This document shows positions 25,475 to 36,605 of a stretch of DNA of 45,674 bases, piece by piece (the first letter of the stretch is position 1; the number at the start of each line of letters is the position of its first letter). The stretch spans positions 1-45,674 of the forward strand of contig JAYMSP010000614.1 of the NCBI GenBank assembly GCA_036897095.1, read 5' to 3'. This stretch comes from Plantago elongata (Eukaryota > Streptophyta > Magnoliopsida > Lamiales > Plantaginaceae). The position numbers were made by a program, and so were the translations under genes. Under the pieces are notes generated by a model. That model did no database searches. It had not been told where the DNA came from and saw only the letters and a list, made by a program, of their open reading frames with translations.

Positions 25475-26630
25475 AATTAATAATGATGATTAATTAATGG
25501 TCCAAGAGAGTAGCGGGATGGAAGATACCTTGATGCTTTTGACTTTCTAAATGTAGCCTGCCCATTTAATTATGATTTTATGGGTATAACGTATGGACCG
25601 TGTAGTCTAAATCAGTTGTTAGTGTTTGTACAATTTGAGTTTGTTTTGTCAACATTAAGATGTATACTTCAGTCGATAGTTACTCTTGCTTATAATGCCG
25701 TACCTCACTTGCCTTCCAAACTCGCTGGATTTATTTCACATTGTAATTTTGACTTCACCAATTCATGATATTTATTACTGGGTTAACATGTTGTTTCGCG
25801 GACTCTCTTCCAAGTCGACCGGATACATGTTTTTTGAATAGGACTGTAAATGATATGGGCAATTGAAATTTACAAACCTCGAATCGTTAAGGATTATTTT
25901 GTTTATGCTCAAGTTCAATTATTTGAACTGAGTTTTCTCACGTTCAAATTCATTTATGAATTTGTGTGAGTTTAGTTTTCATCATATTCGAGAACCTATT
26001 TAAATGAAAATTTAATAAGGAGTGGAGATTCAAAGACAACCCACCGTGAGCTAAATCATTCTTTAATATAATTAACATCATATAAAATGTCGAACTTATA
26101 GAGTGACGTAATATCTAGTAATGATGGTAATTCAGTGAACCAAAGTGACCATTATCGTATGATAAGATGTGGTTTTCGATTTGACTCCGTGTCATCCAAT
26201 GTAGTTTGAGTTCTCTTATCTCCTATGCCACTCTATCACCATACTATTGGTCTGACATATTCGCTAAAATCAAACAAGTTGGTTTACATAATTACTACAT
26301 GCTTGGACTTTCAGACATGAATATGATGATCGATGTTCATATATGTTGATCTGCTTATATCTACAAGTTGTCCGGTCAGTACAACTGGCTGAACTCGATC
26401 TTATGACAGCAATGACGGCAGATAAACAAGGACATAACTTCATTTTGAACACCTAACCTTTTACTATTACATCACCTTATAACCTCTCTTTGTTTTTTCT
26501 GCCTTTTTCCATTTCTTTTTTCACTATATTGTCTTAATGCTCAGTGTGTCATTGTCATTGAGTGCAGCTGTTTCCTTTTCACTTTTGACTGACGTACTGC
26601 TTCCAAGAGCATTCCATGCTCATTCATGCC

Positions 26631-26638
26631 TATAAATA
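26631..26638 (+). promoter_or_regulatory. TATA box of the SLAH gene
   Basis: TATAAATA in the context GCCTATAAATATG lies about 230 bases upstream of the 5' UTR splice donor. It predicts a transcription start near 26665, in the CTTCTCTC-rich stretch that follows. Confidence 0.6.
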
Positions 26639-26862
26639 TGTCCCAGTTTGTGTTCAAGAATCACCAGTACTCTTCTTTCATTCTTCTCTCTACTGCTTAG
26701 CGAAGAAAACGAAAGCAAGAACAAGAACACAGTACTAATTACATTAGTGTGCGCATTTGTCTGAGTCGTCTGAGGTCTTGACAAGTTATCTAACGTTAAC
26801 AAATCTGGATTGCTGATCCTAGTTAGTTGTTACGATTAATTTGGATCGATATATATTCCGAG

Positions 26863-27061
26863 GTATGCTTGATATCTCAGTGATTGAGATTTAAGATATG
26901 GTGTTAATTGTTAAATGTGAGGCCTTTTGGCATTACATACAGCTTAGCACAAGTTAATTAAGTATTATAAAGAATAGTATGATAATTTACCTTTTCTTTT
27001 ATATGTCTTCAATTCGAAGGCGCTATCATACCGGTACTGATAAAATTTGAAACGTGTATAG
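26863..27061 (+). other. Probable 5' UTR intron of the SLAH gene
   Basis: A donor CCGAG|GTATGC at 26862/26863 and an acceptor GTATAG|GTGCAA at 27061/27062 bracket a 199-base AT-rich intron. It ends 18 bases before the first start codon of the channel gene. Confidence 0.5.
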
Positions 27062-27079
27062 GTGCAACACTGGTTTGTT

Positions 27080-29296
27080 ATGGAGAATATCACAAGAAAT
27101 CACCTGGAGAAGGTTGTTATGGAGAATAGCACAATTAATCACCTGGAGAAGGAGGATTCGCCTGATCATGAACTTCCATCGTTGATCAAGGATATTCACG
27201 AATATGATGTAGCTGGTTTTGATACTGTCAAACGGCAGGTTGATGATGTGAACGGTCAGGGTGAATCTACTGATGTTGTAAGTCTCACAATTTGTTACGC
27301 AACATGTGTAAATGTTGGTAACTATCTGTATGTTCTGAACTGTTGTATTTTCTATCTCAGGAGAATCAGCCAGTACCTGAGGAAATGCAAAATGGTAATC
27401 CTGCCAAGCCCCAGAGGAAGCTTTCGATTTCCCTTAGCATGCCTTCTTCCCCAGTGGACAATGAAACGGTCCTGGACATTGATGTTCCCAATCCTCAGGA
27501 GAAACAAGAGAAATATTATTCTCAACCAATGACGAAAGGTGTTGAACTTACTGAGGTCGTTGTTGTTGGAAAATCTGGAAACCAAACTCTACGGAATCCC
27601 AGGATTGATCGGTTGAAAGATGAAAGATTTGACCCTTTCAAGACATGGTCAGGGAAACTCGAGAGACAGTTCTCCAATTTGCGTGGAAAGCATCAGGAAA
27701 ATGAGCGAACGCCTCAGTCTCCGCATCCAGCAGAAATTCAGAATTTACCTGTTGCCCGATACTTTGATGCCCTTGAAGGGCCAGAACTTGATACTCTGAG
27801 GGTATGTTTCTTCGACAAAAAAATATTCTTTCTTGGATATTCTTTTTCCGTGTTAGTTTTTCTTACACTGGATATTGATTTCTTGCAGCCTTCTGAAGAG
27901 ATACTCCTTCCAACAGACGAGCAGTGGCCGTTCCTTCTACGTTTCTCCATCTCTTCCTTTGGTATCTGTCTTGGTGTGAGTAGCCAAGCGATAATGTGGA
28001 AGACACTCGCCTCGGCTCCATCTACTAAGTTCTTAAACATAAGCCCTGATGTAAATATAGTCCTGTGGTTCATTTCCATAGCTCTAGTAGCAATAGTCAC
28101 TTTCATTTACGGCTTAAAAGTAATTTTCTACTTTGAAGCTGTTCGTCGCGAGTATTTCCATCCAATCAGGGTCAACTTCTTCTTCGCTCCATTTATCGCA
28201 CTTCTATTCTTAGCTCTTGGAGTACCACCTTCTGTTTCTGAAAGACTGCACCAATCTCTTTGGTATCTTCTCATGACCCCAATCTTCTTCCTGGAAGTTA
28301 AGATCTACGGTCAGTGGATGTCTGGAGGCGAAAGGAGGCTCTCTAAGGTGGCGAATCCATCGAATCATCTCTCAATAGTTGGCAACTTTGTTGGTGCCTT
28401 GCTTGGTTCTAACATGGGACTAAAAGAAGGGCCTATTTTCTTCTTCGCCGTTGGATTGGCTCACTACACCGTGTTATTTGTCACCCTTTACCAGAGACTT
28501 CCAACAAATAAAACACTACCAAAAGAACTCCACCCCGTGTTCTTTCTATTTGTCGCCGCCCCTAGTGTTGCCTCAGTTGCTTGGGCCAGTATTGAAGGCT
28601 CCTTCGACTATGGCTCCCGGATCGCTTACTTCATTGCCATGTTCCTTTATTTCTCACTGGTTAGTTCCGTGTCCTGCACCTACATTCATATTTGTTTCTG
28701 TATTCAAATTATCACGTTCCTTGACTCACACACATGTTCTCGTTTTCTGTTCTGTTTCAGGCCGTTCGTGTGAATTTCTTCCGAGGCTTCAGGTAAAAAT
28801 ACAAATCATTTGTCACACCTGAAACAACATACTAAATTACTAATCAGCTTATTTTAAGTCCAACTCCTGAACACCATTCATCTCTTTCTACAGATTTTCA
28901 TTGGCATGGTGGGCTTACACGTTCCCAATGACCGGAGCTGCTATTGCCACAATCAGGTACTCAAACGCGGTACCACACATATTGACAAAAAGTGCAACCG
29001 TCCTCCTCTGTTCGCTCGCTACTCTTACAGTATCCGGACTGCTAGTGACCACTCTTGTTCACGCCTTTGTACTCGGTGACCTGTTCCCAAATGACATGGC
29101 CATCGCCATAAGCGACAGGAAGCCTAAAACGACACGAAAATGGTTTCATAGAAAATCTAGCAGCTCAGATGGTACTGAAAAGTTCCTAAAGTTTACAGAC
29201 TCAGATGCTAAAGACCTTGAGGCTTCCATGAGCCCTCCAAATTACAAGAACCATGATTTCTCTATTTCTGTTAACAAAGTGGCTGCAGAACCTTGA
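27080..29296 (+). CDS. SLAH3: S-type anion channel, SLAH2/SLAH3-like
   Basis: Coding exons 27080-27277, 27361-27801, 27889-28659, 28761-28792 and 28894-29296 total 1845 nt, 614 residues; all introns are GT-AG. The long cytosolic N-terminus (about 1-225) contains candidate phosphorylation motifs RKLSISLS and LERQFSNLRGK, typical of SLAH2/3. The transporter core follows (WPFLLRFSISSFGICLGVSS, then FEAVRREYFHPIRVNFFFAP, LGSNMGLKEGP, AWWAYTFPMTGAAIATIRY), consistent with the ten-helix SLAC1/TehA fold. The gating phenylalanine known from SLAC1 helix 9 probably lies in the YTFPMT segment. By family these are plasma-membrane nitrate/chloride efflux channels activated by CPK/CIPK kinases. ATG 27080 is the first Met after the UTR intron, but an in-frame second Met at 27119 begins a 39-bp duplicate of the start region. 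SLAH2 versus SLAH3 cannot be settled by eye. Confidence 0.92.
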
Positions 29297-30706
29297 AATT
29301 ATGAGACTGTGAAACTAGCTAAAATTTCTACCAGCATCAAAAGAGAAGCTCTGTGTGATGTTGAGAGTTCAGTGAATTGATGCTTGGTGAAGAAAATGTG
29401 ATCTGTCGAGTACTTATTTAGCAGACACTTGATAATTTAAATACGAGTATGGACATGTGTTGAGCTTAACTAAGATGATTGATCTTAGTTTCGAAAGTTC
29501 TATGAATAAATGTCATGTATAGATCTTTATGAATAAATGTCATGTCATAACTAAGGTTATGATATCTTGATTCATTGTAATGAGATAAGTTCTTTGCAAT
29601 TAAACTTCTTTCAAACTCTTTCACGGCATTCCTTGTGCCGTGTCCCTTGGATTTTCATCAATATACTTTTAACTTCTTAAAAAAAAAACAAAACTCTTTC
29701 TTATGCCATTAGTTCATGCAGACTTCTTTAACCTTTAGATGATTAATAATTAGATAAATATTATTTACATTATGTAAAATTATCTACGTAAAAATAATAT
29801 TAAACTTTTGAAATATAAGATCATGTGAAATAAATACCTAACATCTTAATGTGAAAATGTAAGTTTATAATATTTAAAAATATTTAAAACTATAAAGATT
29901 ACATTTACAGTTGGGCCCATAAAATTTTAGTTGATATTTTTAAATAGTATTTACTTAACACGTTAATAATATGTAACGAGGCATATTTTGGATTAGAGAT
30001 TCTTATTTCTATCTCATACTCGTAACGAATGTACTCATACTCATATAGTCATATAGTCTGAATTCATGACACTTTGTCTCTAGGATTTTTTGAATTTCAA
30101 CATGGCTGCACTTCCTCATGTCCATGACGTCCCTATCAATTAGGAACTATAAATTCAAATTACTTTAAAATCAACTCAAATTTTTTTTCAATTCAGATTT
30201 GAAAAAGACACCGTAAATTAAAATTTACACAATTATCCTACTACACCACTTATTTGATGAATAACGGTGTGGTAAATAAGAAATACAAGATAACTGATAG
30301 TCGGATTTATGAGATCAAATTATCTTTATCCGTGCTTTCATCATAGCAGTGAACTCCATAATAAATTTCTCTTTAAAAATTAAATCGTGAAATAAATAGA
30401 TCTTTTCGAGGAAGTTAGTTTAACGAAATTTCACAAAACAATTAAAAAACGCGCATGTTGAAGATGAGCACGAGTATCTCGCGCCACTGATCATGAGAAC
30501 CCGTTTTTGACTCCCTAAAACCCCACAACCGTTTCGACAAAAGTAGTTCATCAGTGAGCTACCAAACCTCCATTTCATCTTCTTCTTCTTCGATACTCCC
30601 AAGAACTGGAAAATACCTACATTACACTATCAAAGATCCAATTTTTACCTAAAGGTTCTCCTTGAATTTCAATTTCCTACTCTCCAGAGCTTCCTTTTGC
30701 TTTGCC
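29297..30706. other. 3' UTR of the SLAH gene and intergenic DNA
   Basis: Two AATAAA signals occur at 29505-29510 and 29532-29537, each inside a repeated ATGAATAAATGTCATGT block, and mark the likely 3' end of the channel mRNA. A small inverted repeat (AACTAAGAT / ATCTTAGTT) lies at 29468-29490. From about 29.7 to 30.5 kb the sequence is plain AT-rich DNA, followed by the 5' UTR of the next gene. Confidence 0.55.
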
Positions 30707-33700
30707 ATGGCGCAAGTGGTGGCCACCAGGGTGTATAATTGTGCATTTGCAGCGACTGGGTCTCAGTGTGATAAACCGAAGCCGAAGTATGGATTTGCAG
30801 CGAGCATTTTGGGGAATAATAAGAAGAGAGGTGGTGTACACGTCAGCTCGGTGAGCAAGGTCGTTAGATCTCCTGAAAAAGTTGTGCCGGTTACTCCTGA
30901 AGATGAACCCGAGGTTGTCAATTTTGCCTCTTTTATTGTTTTTGATTGATTTGTTAGGTGCTCTGGTGCTAATGTGTTTAGGAGGAAGTTCAATTATGGT
31001 TTGTGGTTTATTATCTTGTTAAGTAGTAGTATGTTGGATTAGGCCTTAACATTAGGTTGGTGTCAAATGTTCGATTTTTGAATGACCGGTTTTATTGGTG
31101 GAGTTAAGTTTGCTGTGTTTGCATCAATGTAGCTTATGTAGATAAAATGGTTGTTTATCGTATCTGTTCTGTTTGCTATTTTTTTTTCTGGAAATTTGAT
31201 GAATCTTATCTGAGGATTATGAGAGGTTATATAGGAATCATTATGATTGAAAAACTGAGAGATTTTTACTTTTTATTTTGGCCAAAGTATGTCCCATCTT
31301 GCTTGATTGGATTGGCGATAATGAGGCGTTCAGTAGGAATTTGATTGTTTTACTCTTTTTGATGGATTAGCTACTTAATGTTGTTGCCTTTTCTCCTGGA
31401 AGATTGTGTCTGCAGTTCCGGTTTTAATGAAGCTTATGTAGAATGGTCTTTTTTGAAATTAGAGTCTTAGTTTAGGATGTGATAGGTGATAAATGAAATG
31501 TTTGTAATATGATTTTTATTGGGTCTTTATAATTCTCTTGGCCAGATAGCAGAGCAAAACCAGTATTTGGAGGGCATACCACATCTTGGTGACATGTCAG
31601 CAGGGATGTGGTCTAAGCCCACAGTCAGGCGCAAGACTAAGATTGTTTGTACAATTGGTCCCTCATCCAACACCAAAGAGATGATATGGAAGCTTGCGGA
31701 GGCGGGTATGAACGTTGCCCGTCTTAATATGTCTCATGGAGACCATGCATCTCACCAGAAGGTCATCGATTTGGTCAAGGAATATAATGCCCAAACAAAG
31801 GACAATGTTATTGCCATCATGCTTGATACCAAGGCAAGTTATTTTTGTACTTTTCTTGGTCTACTGCTTAATTATTTTGGCCTTGGTTTTTAATGTGTGC
31901 TTGTCTGAAACTTTTGTGGGTTAGACTATCTTTTCAAGACTGCTGCTGGTATAATGTTATCATAAAGGTTTGGTGTTTGTTTTGCTAAGTTGTGCCCAGA
32001 AGGCCAGAAGTGAATTGTTGTATATCATTATCAATTTCCCTTGATCATGCTAGTTCTATGTTTATTACTTGTCAACACATTTCCGTTGGTGAAATAACTC
32101 CCCTTATATTGGAACAAGGACTATGTGTATAGAACATAGGTTAATAAATTAATTCAAGATGACGTCATTGTATAAGTATGTTTTCAAGCACCAGTGTCTA
32201 TCCTTTTATATGATGCCTCATAGTGGATTATAATTCTCCTTACAGGGCCCTGAAGTTAGAAGTGGTGATTTGCCTCAACCTATTTCATTGGAAACTGGCC
32301 AGGAGTTTACTTTTACAATTGAAAGGGGAGTTGGCACAGCAGACTGTGTTAGTGTCAATTATGATGATTTTGTGAATGATGTTGAAGGGGGAGACATGCT
32401 TCTTGTCGATGGTATGATTCTATAAGTGCCTAGAGATTGTTCTTGTTTACAGCGGCAATGACTAAGAATTTAAGTAGTTGGGTTTACTTGTAAGCTTTTT
32501 CATTAATTCATTTGTGGCAAAAGGTCAGATTTACAAACTAGGCATCTGACTTATCTAAACTTTTCTTTTCATATAAAAACTAATCCCATCTAGCTATGTT
32601 TATCCACATCTGCATGCTTGGATTTGCTAGAGTTTGCACATTTTCCAACAACGCATCTTTCCCTCTTCTTTTGCGTGGATGTGCTTTCGAATGGTTATTG
32701 GGATGACCACTGATTGTTTTGGAGATAATGTTGAGAAAATCATGATATCATTTCCTCCTCTACTATTTACTACTGGTCGTAATGCAGGCGGTATGATGTC
32801 ATTTTTGGTGAAATCAAAGACTGAAGATTCGGTTAAATGCGAAGTGGTTGATGGAGGGGAACTGAAATCTCGGAGACATCTTAATGTTCGTGGAAAAAGC
32901 GCAACACTTCCATCCATCACCGGTCAGTTTGGCACCAAACTTCTTCATCCCTGATTTTTTTTCTCTACAACCATGATTCATATGCATACCTTCAAATGTT
33001 CCTTTGATTATTGGTAATCTACTATTACTGGTTGACATACTCAAATGTGCTTGATTGGACATCAAACAGATAAGGACTGGGATGATATCAAATTTGGGGT
33101 GGACAATGGCGTTGACTTCTATGCTGTTTCCTTTGTTAAGGATGCAGGTGTGGTTCACGAATTGAAGAATTATCTGAAAGGTAAAATATGATTTAACATT
33201 TAGTCTAGGTAACTAGGTTCATTTTGTTCTATACAGTATTTTCAAGGACTTGGGTCTAAGTTTGTTTACTTTTCCTTGCAGAGGCTGGGGCAGATATTCA
33301 TGTCATTGTAAAAATTGAGAGTGCGGATTCCATCCCAAATCTTGATTCTATTTTAACTGCATCTGATGGTGTAAGTACATGATCCCTTTGTCATGTAGTT
33401 TAAGAAAGAACTTTGATTGACTCGGTTCTCTTGAATTTGAGGATAATAAATAAATGCAGAGTTTGAGAACTAAAAAGACTGGAGACCACATTTTTCTTAT
33501 ACGGTGGTCTCATAAGCTGGATCAGATTCACTGGTACAACATGGATCCTGGACTGCTTTTTTCAACACTTAATGTTGCTGAAACAAAGTCTTGCACCCTT
33601 AACACTGCTTAGCTGTTGCCTTGCAACCTTTCATATTTTCAACGTAGGTGATTTGAACATCATACTTTTGTTTCATTTCTGTCAGGCTATGGTTGCAAGA

Positions 33701-35025
33701 GGGGATCTCGGTGCAGAGTTGCCAATAGAAGAAGTTCCTTTGTTGCAGGTAAATCATATTGTAATGCAATGGAAAAAATAAGAATATTCTTGCTGACTTA
33801 GAGTTGACTGGATTACCCAATGAAATGTATTACTGAACCATTAAAAGAAAATATAGGAAGAAATTATCCAAAAATGCCGTAGCATGGGAAAGGCAGTCAT
33901 AGTGGCGACAAACATGCTCGAAAGCATGATCATACATCCCACTCCTACTCGAGCTGAGGTATCAGACATCGCCATTGCTGTCAGAGAGGGTGCCGATGCG
34001 GTTATGCTTTCTGGAGAAACAGCTCACGGGAAGTAAGTAGTAGCTTTCCTTTTTGTTCATTCTTTTGTTACATTTTTATACAAATTTGCATAATTGATTT
34101 TGATTCTAGGAAAGAGTTATTAAATTGTTCACCTGCCTGATAGATTTCCTCTAAAAGCTGCCAAAGTCATGCATACCGTCTCTTTACGGACTGAAGCTAC
34201 CATTGTCGGTGCGGAAACTCCCCCAAATCTAGGACGAGCTTTCAAGGTCAGGGTTGTTTTTGAGTTACAATTTTCAGCCTCCAATATTTGCGTGACTACA
34301 CATGCTTGATGTTTGAAATTACTCATACTTTTCTCTTTTCTGCAGAATCATATGAGCGAGATGTTTGCTTTCCATGCAACAATGATGTCTAATACCCTTG
34401 GGACATCAATCGTTGTGTTCACTAGAAGTGGGTTCATGGCCATTCTACTGAGCCATTATCGTCCATCTGGGACAATTTTTGCTTTCACAAACGAGTGAGT
34501 CATCTAAATAAAACATATGCATATGCTAGAATATGAGGCTGTCAGGCATCCAAGTCATTTCTTGTTTCTCTGGATTATTTACTCTTGCGTAATCATGAAA
34601 GGGAGCATGTTTATTTCTGGAGTAGTTTCCAGACTTATGTGCACTTCTAATATTCGACAACATCTTACACCGGTTAACCTTTTATTGTGACATTCTTCAA
34701 CAGTAAGAGAATACAACAGCGACTGGCTTTATACCAGGGAGTTTGTCCCATTCACATGGACTTTGCAGCTGATGCAGAGGAGTCATTTACCAATGCACTG
34801 AGCTTATTACGGGTAAATCTTCTTCAATGCCATGTGCATCTGATCTTTAATAGTTACAGTTCAATACTCGGAGCAAGAAAAATTACAAACCTCACACGTA
34901 TTCTTGCAAATCCACAGAAACAAGGAATGGTGAAAGCGGGCGAGCAAGTCGCCCTTGTTCAAAGCGGCAGACAACCCATCTGGAGGTTTCAATCCACTCA
35001 CAATATCCAGGTCAGGACAGTATAG
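30707..35025 (+). CDS. PKP2: Plastidic pyruvate kinase beta subunit, copy A
   Basis: Twelve coding exons: 30707-30913, 31546-31833, 32246-32411, 32788-32922, 33070-33180, 33282-33370, 33686-33748, 33857-34032, 34144-34246, 34346-34494, 34704-34812 and 34918-35025; 1704 nt, 567 residues. The enzyme converts phosphoenolpyruvate and ADP to pyruvate and ATP in plastids, feeding fatty-acid synthesis. The basic, Ser/Ala-rich first 60 residues ([18 protein letters not shown]...) look like a transit peptide. Conserved core: [37 protein letters not shown] with the catalytic Lys near 313 and metal-binding Glu near 315, [10 protein letters not shown] with metal-binding Asp near 339, ATNMLESM and [10 protein letters not shown]. 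The sequence closely matches Arabidopsis PKp-beta1 as I remember it. Intron 2 has a GC donor (AAG|GCAAGT). The exon 1 end could be 30913 or 30916; both keep frame. Confidence 0.93.
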
Positions 35026-36605
35026 GTTTATGAAAATGGATACCAATCAATGCCGGTGATTTACACTAAACAGATCTGAATCCTTCGTTTCCTGACTTAC
35101 CTTGGTGAAGTTTTAGCTTTTAGTAATAGCTTTCAGCTAGTCCCTTCTCTATTACCCTGTGATAATAGTCTTCTCTTGTATTTATTCACCCATCACATTG
35201 CCTAGAGGTTCTGTGTTGTATTAGTATTGCTGATTGTTGTAGCTTGTAAGCTTATGGTGTAATCTGTTAGTCGAATTAAGAACTCGTAGAGCAGTAAGTT
35301 GTCGATTGTGTAATGTCAATGACTGCAGATGTAAGAATCGTCGAAATTTACTCAGATACTGTAATGTTTGAAATCCTTGTAAATGTTGTGGTTTTCATTC
35401 TCAATTTTGTCGTTTGAAGTTGCATCTGAGACCTTGTGACATTACACTCATAATCCTCTATGACATTTCTGCACGACATCTATGACGTTAATGTAAGAAC
35501 AAAAACTGTTCTCGAAGGTTTACATGGAGAGATATATCTATGTAAGATTTAGAACTGGAAACAATGTTGGGTGACCAATATGTACTAAATTCTACTCAAT
35601 CCGGTTTTCAGAGCTTCTTTCTATGTTCGCTAAAATCGGTTTCTTGTTGCGCGCAACCTTAGGAAATGCTATCATATTCCACAAAGAAAACTTCTTGAGG
35701 TGGGACCTAAAATATAGGCAACTTAGGTGTTCATAAAGTTAAAATTATTTTAACTATAATCATTATCGAGCTGGGTTAGACTTATTACATAAATAAATAC
35801 TAAAGAAAACGACACGACATCAAATCGATTGTTACCTCAAACGAACTGAGTCTGAGTTCATCAAATAACTCACTTGCTTAATTAGAGTATATACTTTTGA
35901 AACATGCCACTAATGCCCCCCATAACATAGAGTTCATGGGCCCGAATGTAAGTAATTAATGGGAAAAATGATTTGTAATACTTTTTAATTTGTTTAAAAT
36001 ATAGGTAACTTATGTTGGTATTCAAGCAAAAATGTTAAAAAATGCCATTTGTTTTTCTTCGGTGGTACTTCGCAATCAACAATTCATATTTAATTTCTTT
36101 GTTTTAGTTTTGTTGGAATAACTTCGTGACTCATCCTTCATCAGATATTAAAATCATCTGATTTATATAAATATTAAGTTACAATAAAATAAAATTACAT
36201 ATTTATTAATAATATACTAATATATAAATTTTGATTAATAACAATGTATATTCACTATATTACAGATTCGTTTGCATATAATTAAAATCGAACATCTAAA
36301 GTCGTAGAAGTTTGATTTTTTTAGTAATACTAATATTTTGCAGTAGTACTACATGCAAGTGAAACAGGTCAGAAACCGTTGAGACCAAAGTTGGCAAGAA
36401 AAGCAAAGCAAAGCCGCCATTTTTTCTCATAGTAGTTTTCTTCGATACTAACAAGGCAACCACACTACTACACTCCAGCTCTAAATCCCAATCGGCGATT
36501 TCCCCAATACTTGTCCCAATTTATACTCCCTCAATCCCTCTTTCTCTCCATCAATCAACCCCTTCATCTCCCTCAATCTCTCTACAACTCTCATTTTCAG
36601 TAGCT
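35026..36605. other. Intergenic region between the two pyruvate kinase genes
   Basis: The first 400 bases or so are the 3' UTR of copy A, the middle is AT-rich with no recognised feature, and the last 200 bases form a CT-rich leader for copy B (runs of CTC and TCTCTC). A 12-base word TTCTTCGATACT at 36438-36449 is shared with the leader of copy A. Confidence 0.5.

Larger units (their letters stand above)
12619..26630. other. 14-kb gene-free interval between divergent genes
   Basis: No reading frame here shows a recognisable domain, and short open frames are scattered on both strands as expected by chance in AT-rich DNA. What can be supported: MITE-like elements at 13708-13954, 15407-15545, 23884-23991 and 25368-25474, a SINE at 18805-18895, a 43-bp tandem repeat at 18558-18660, and a Stowaway-like end near 23374-23388. 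The rest (for example 16-18 kb, 19-23 kb and 24-25 kb) shows nothing I can name. It contains the upstream regions of both the AAA ATPase and the SLAH channel. Confidence 0.6.

Noticed and set aside
27062..27532. 156-codon frame that reads through the first SLAH intron
   Set aside because: The splice donor at 27277/27278 and acceptor at 27360/27361 join the frame that matches the channel family; the read-through product loses it.
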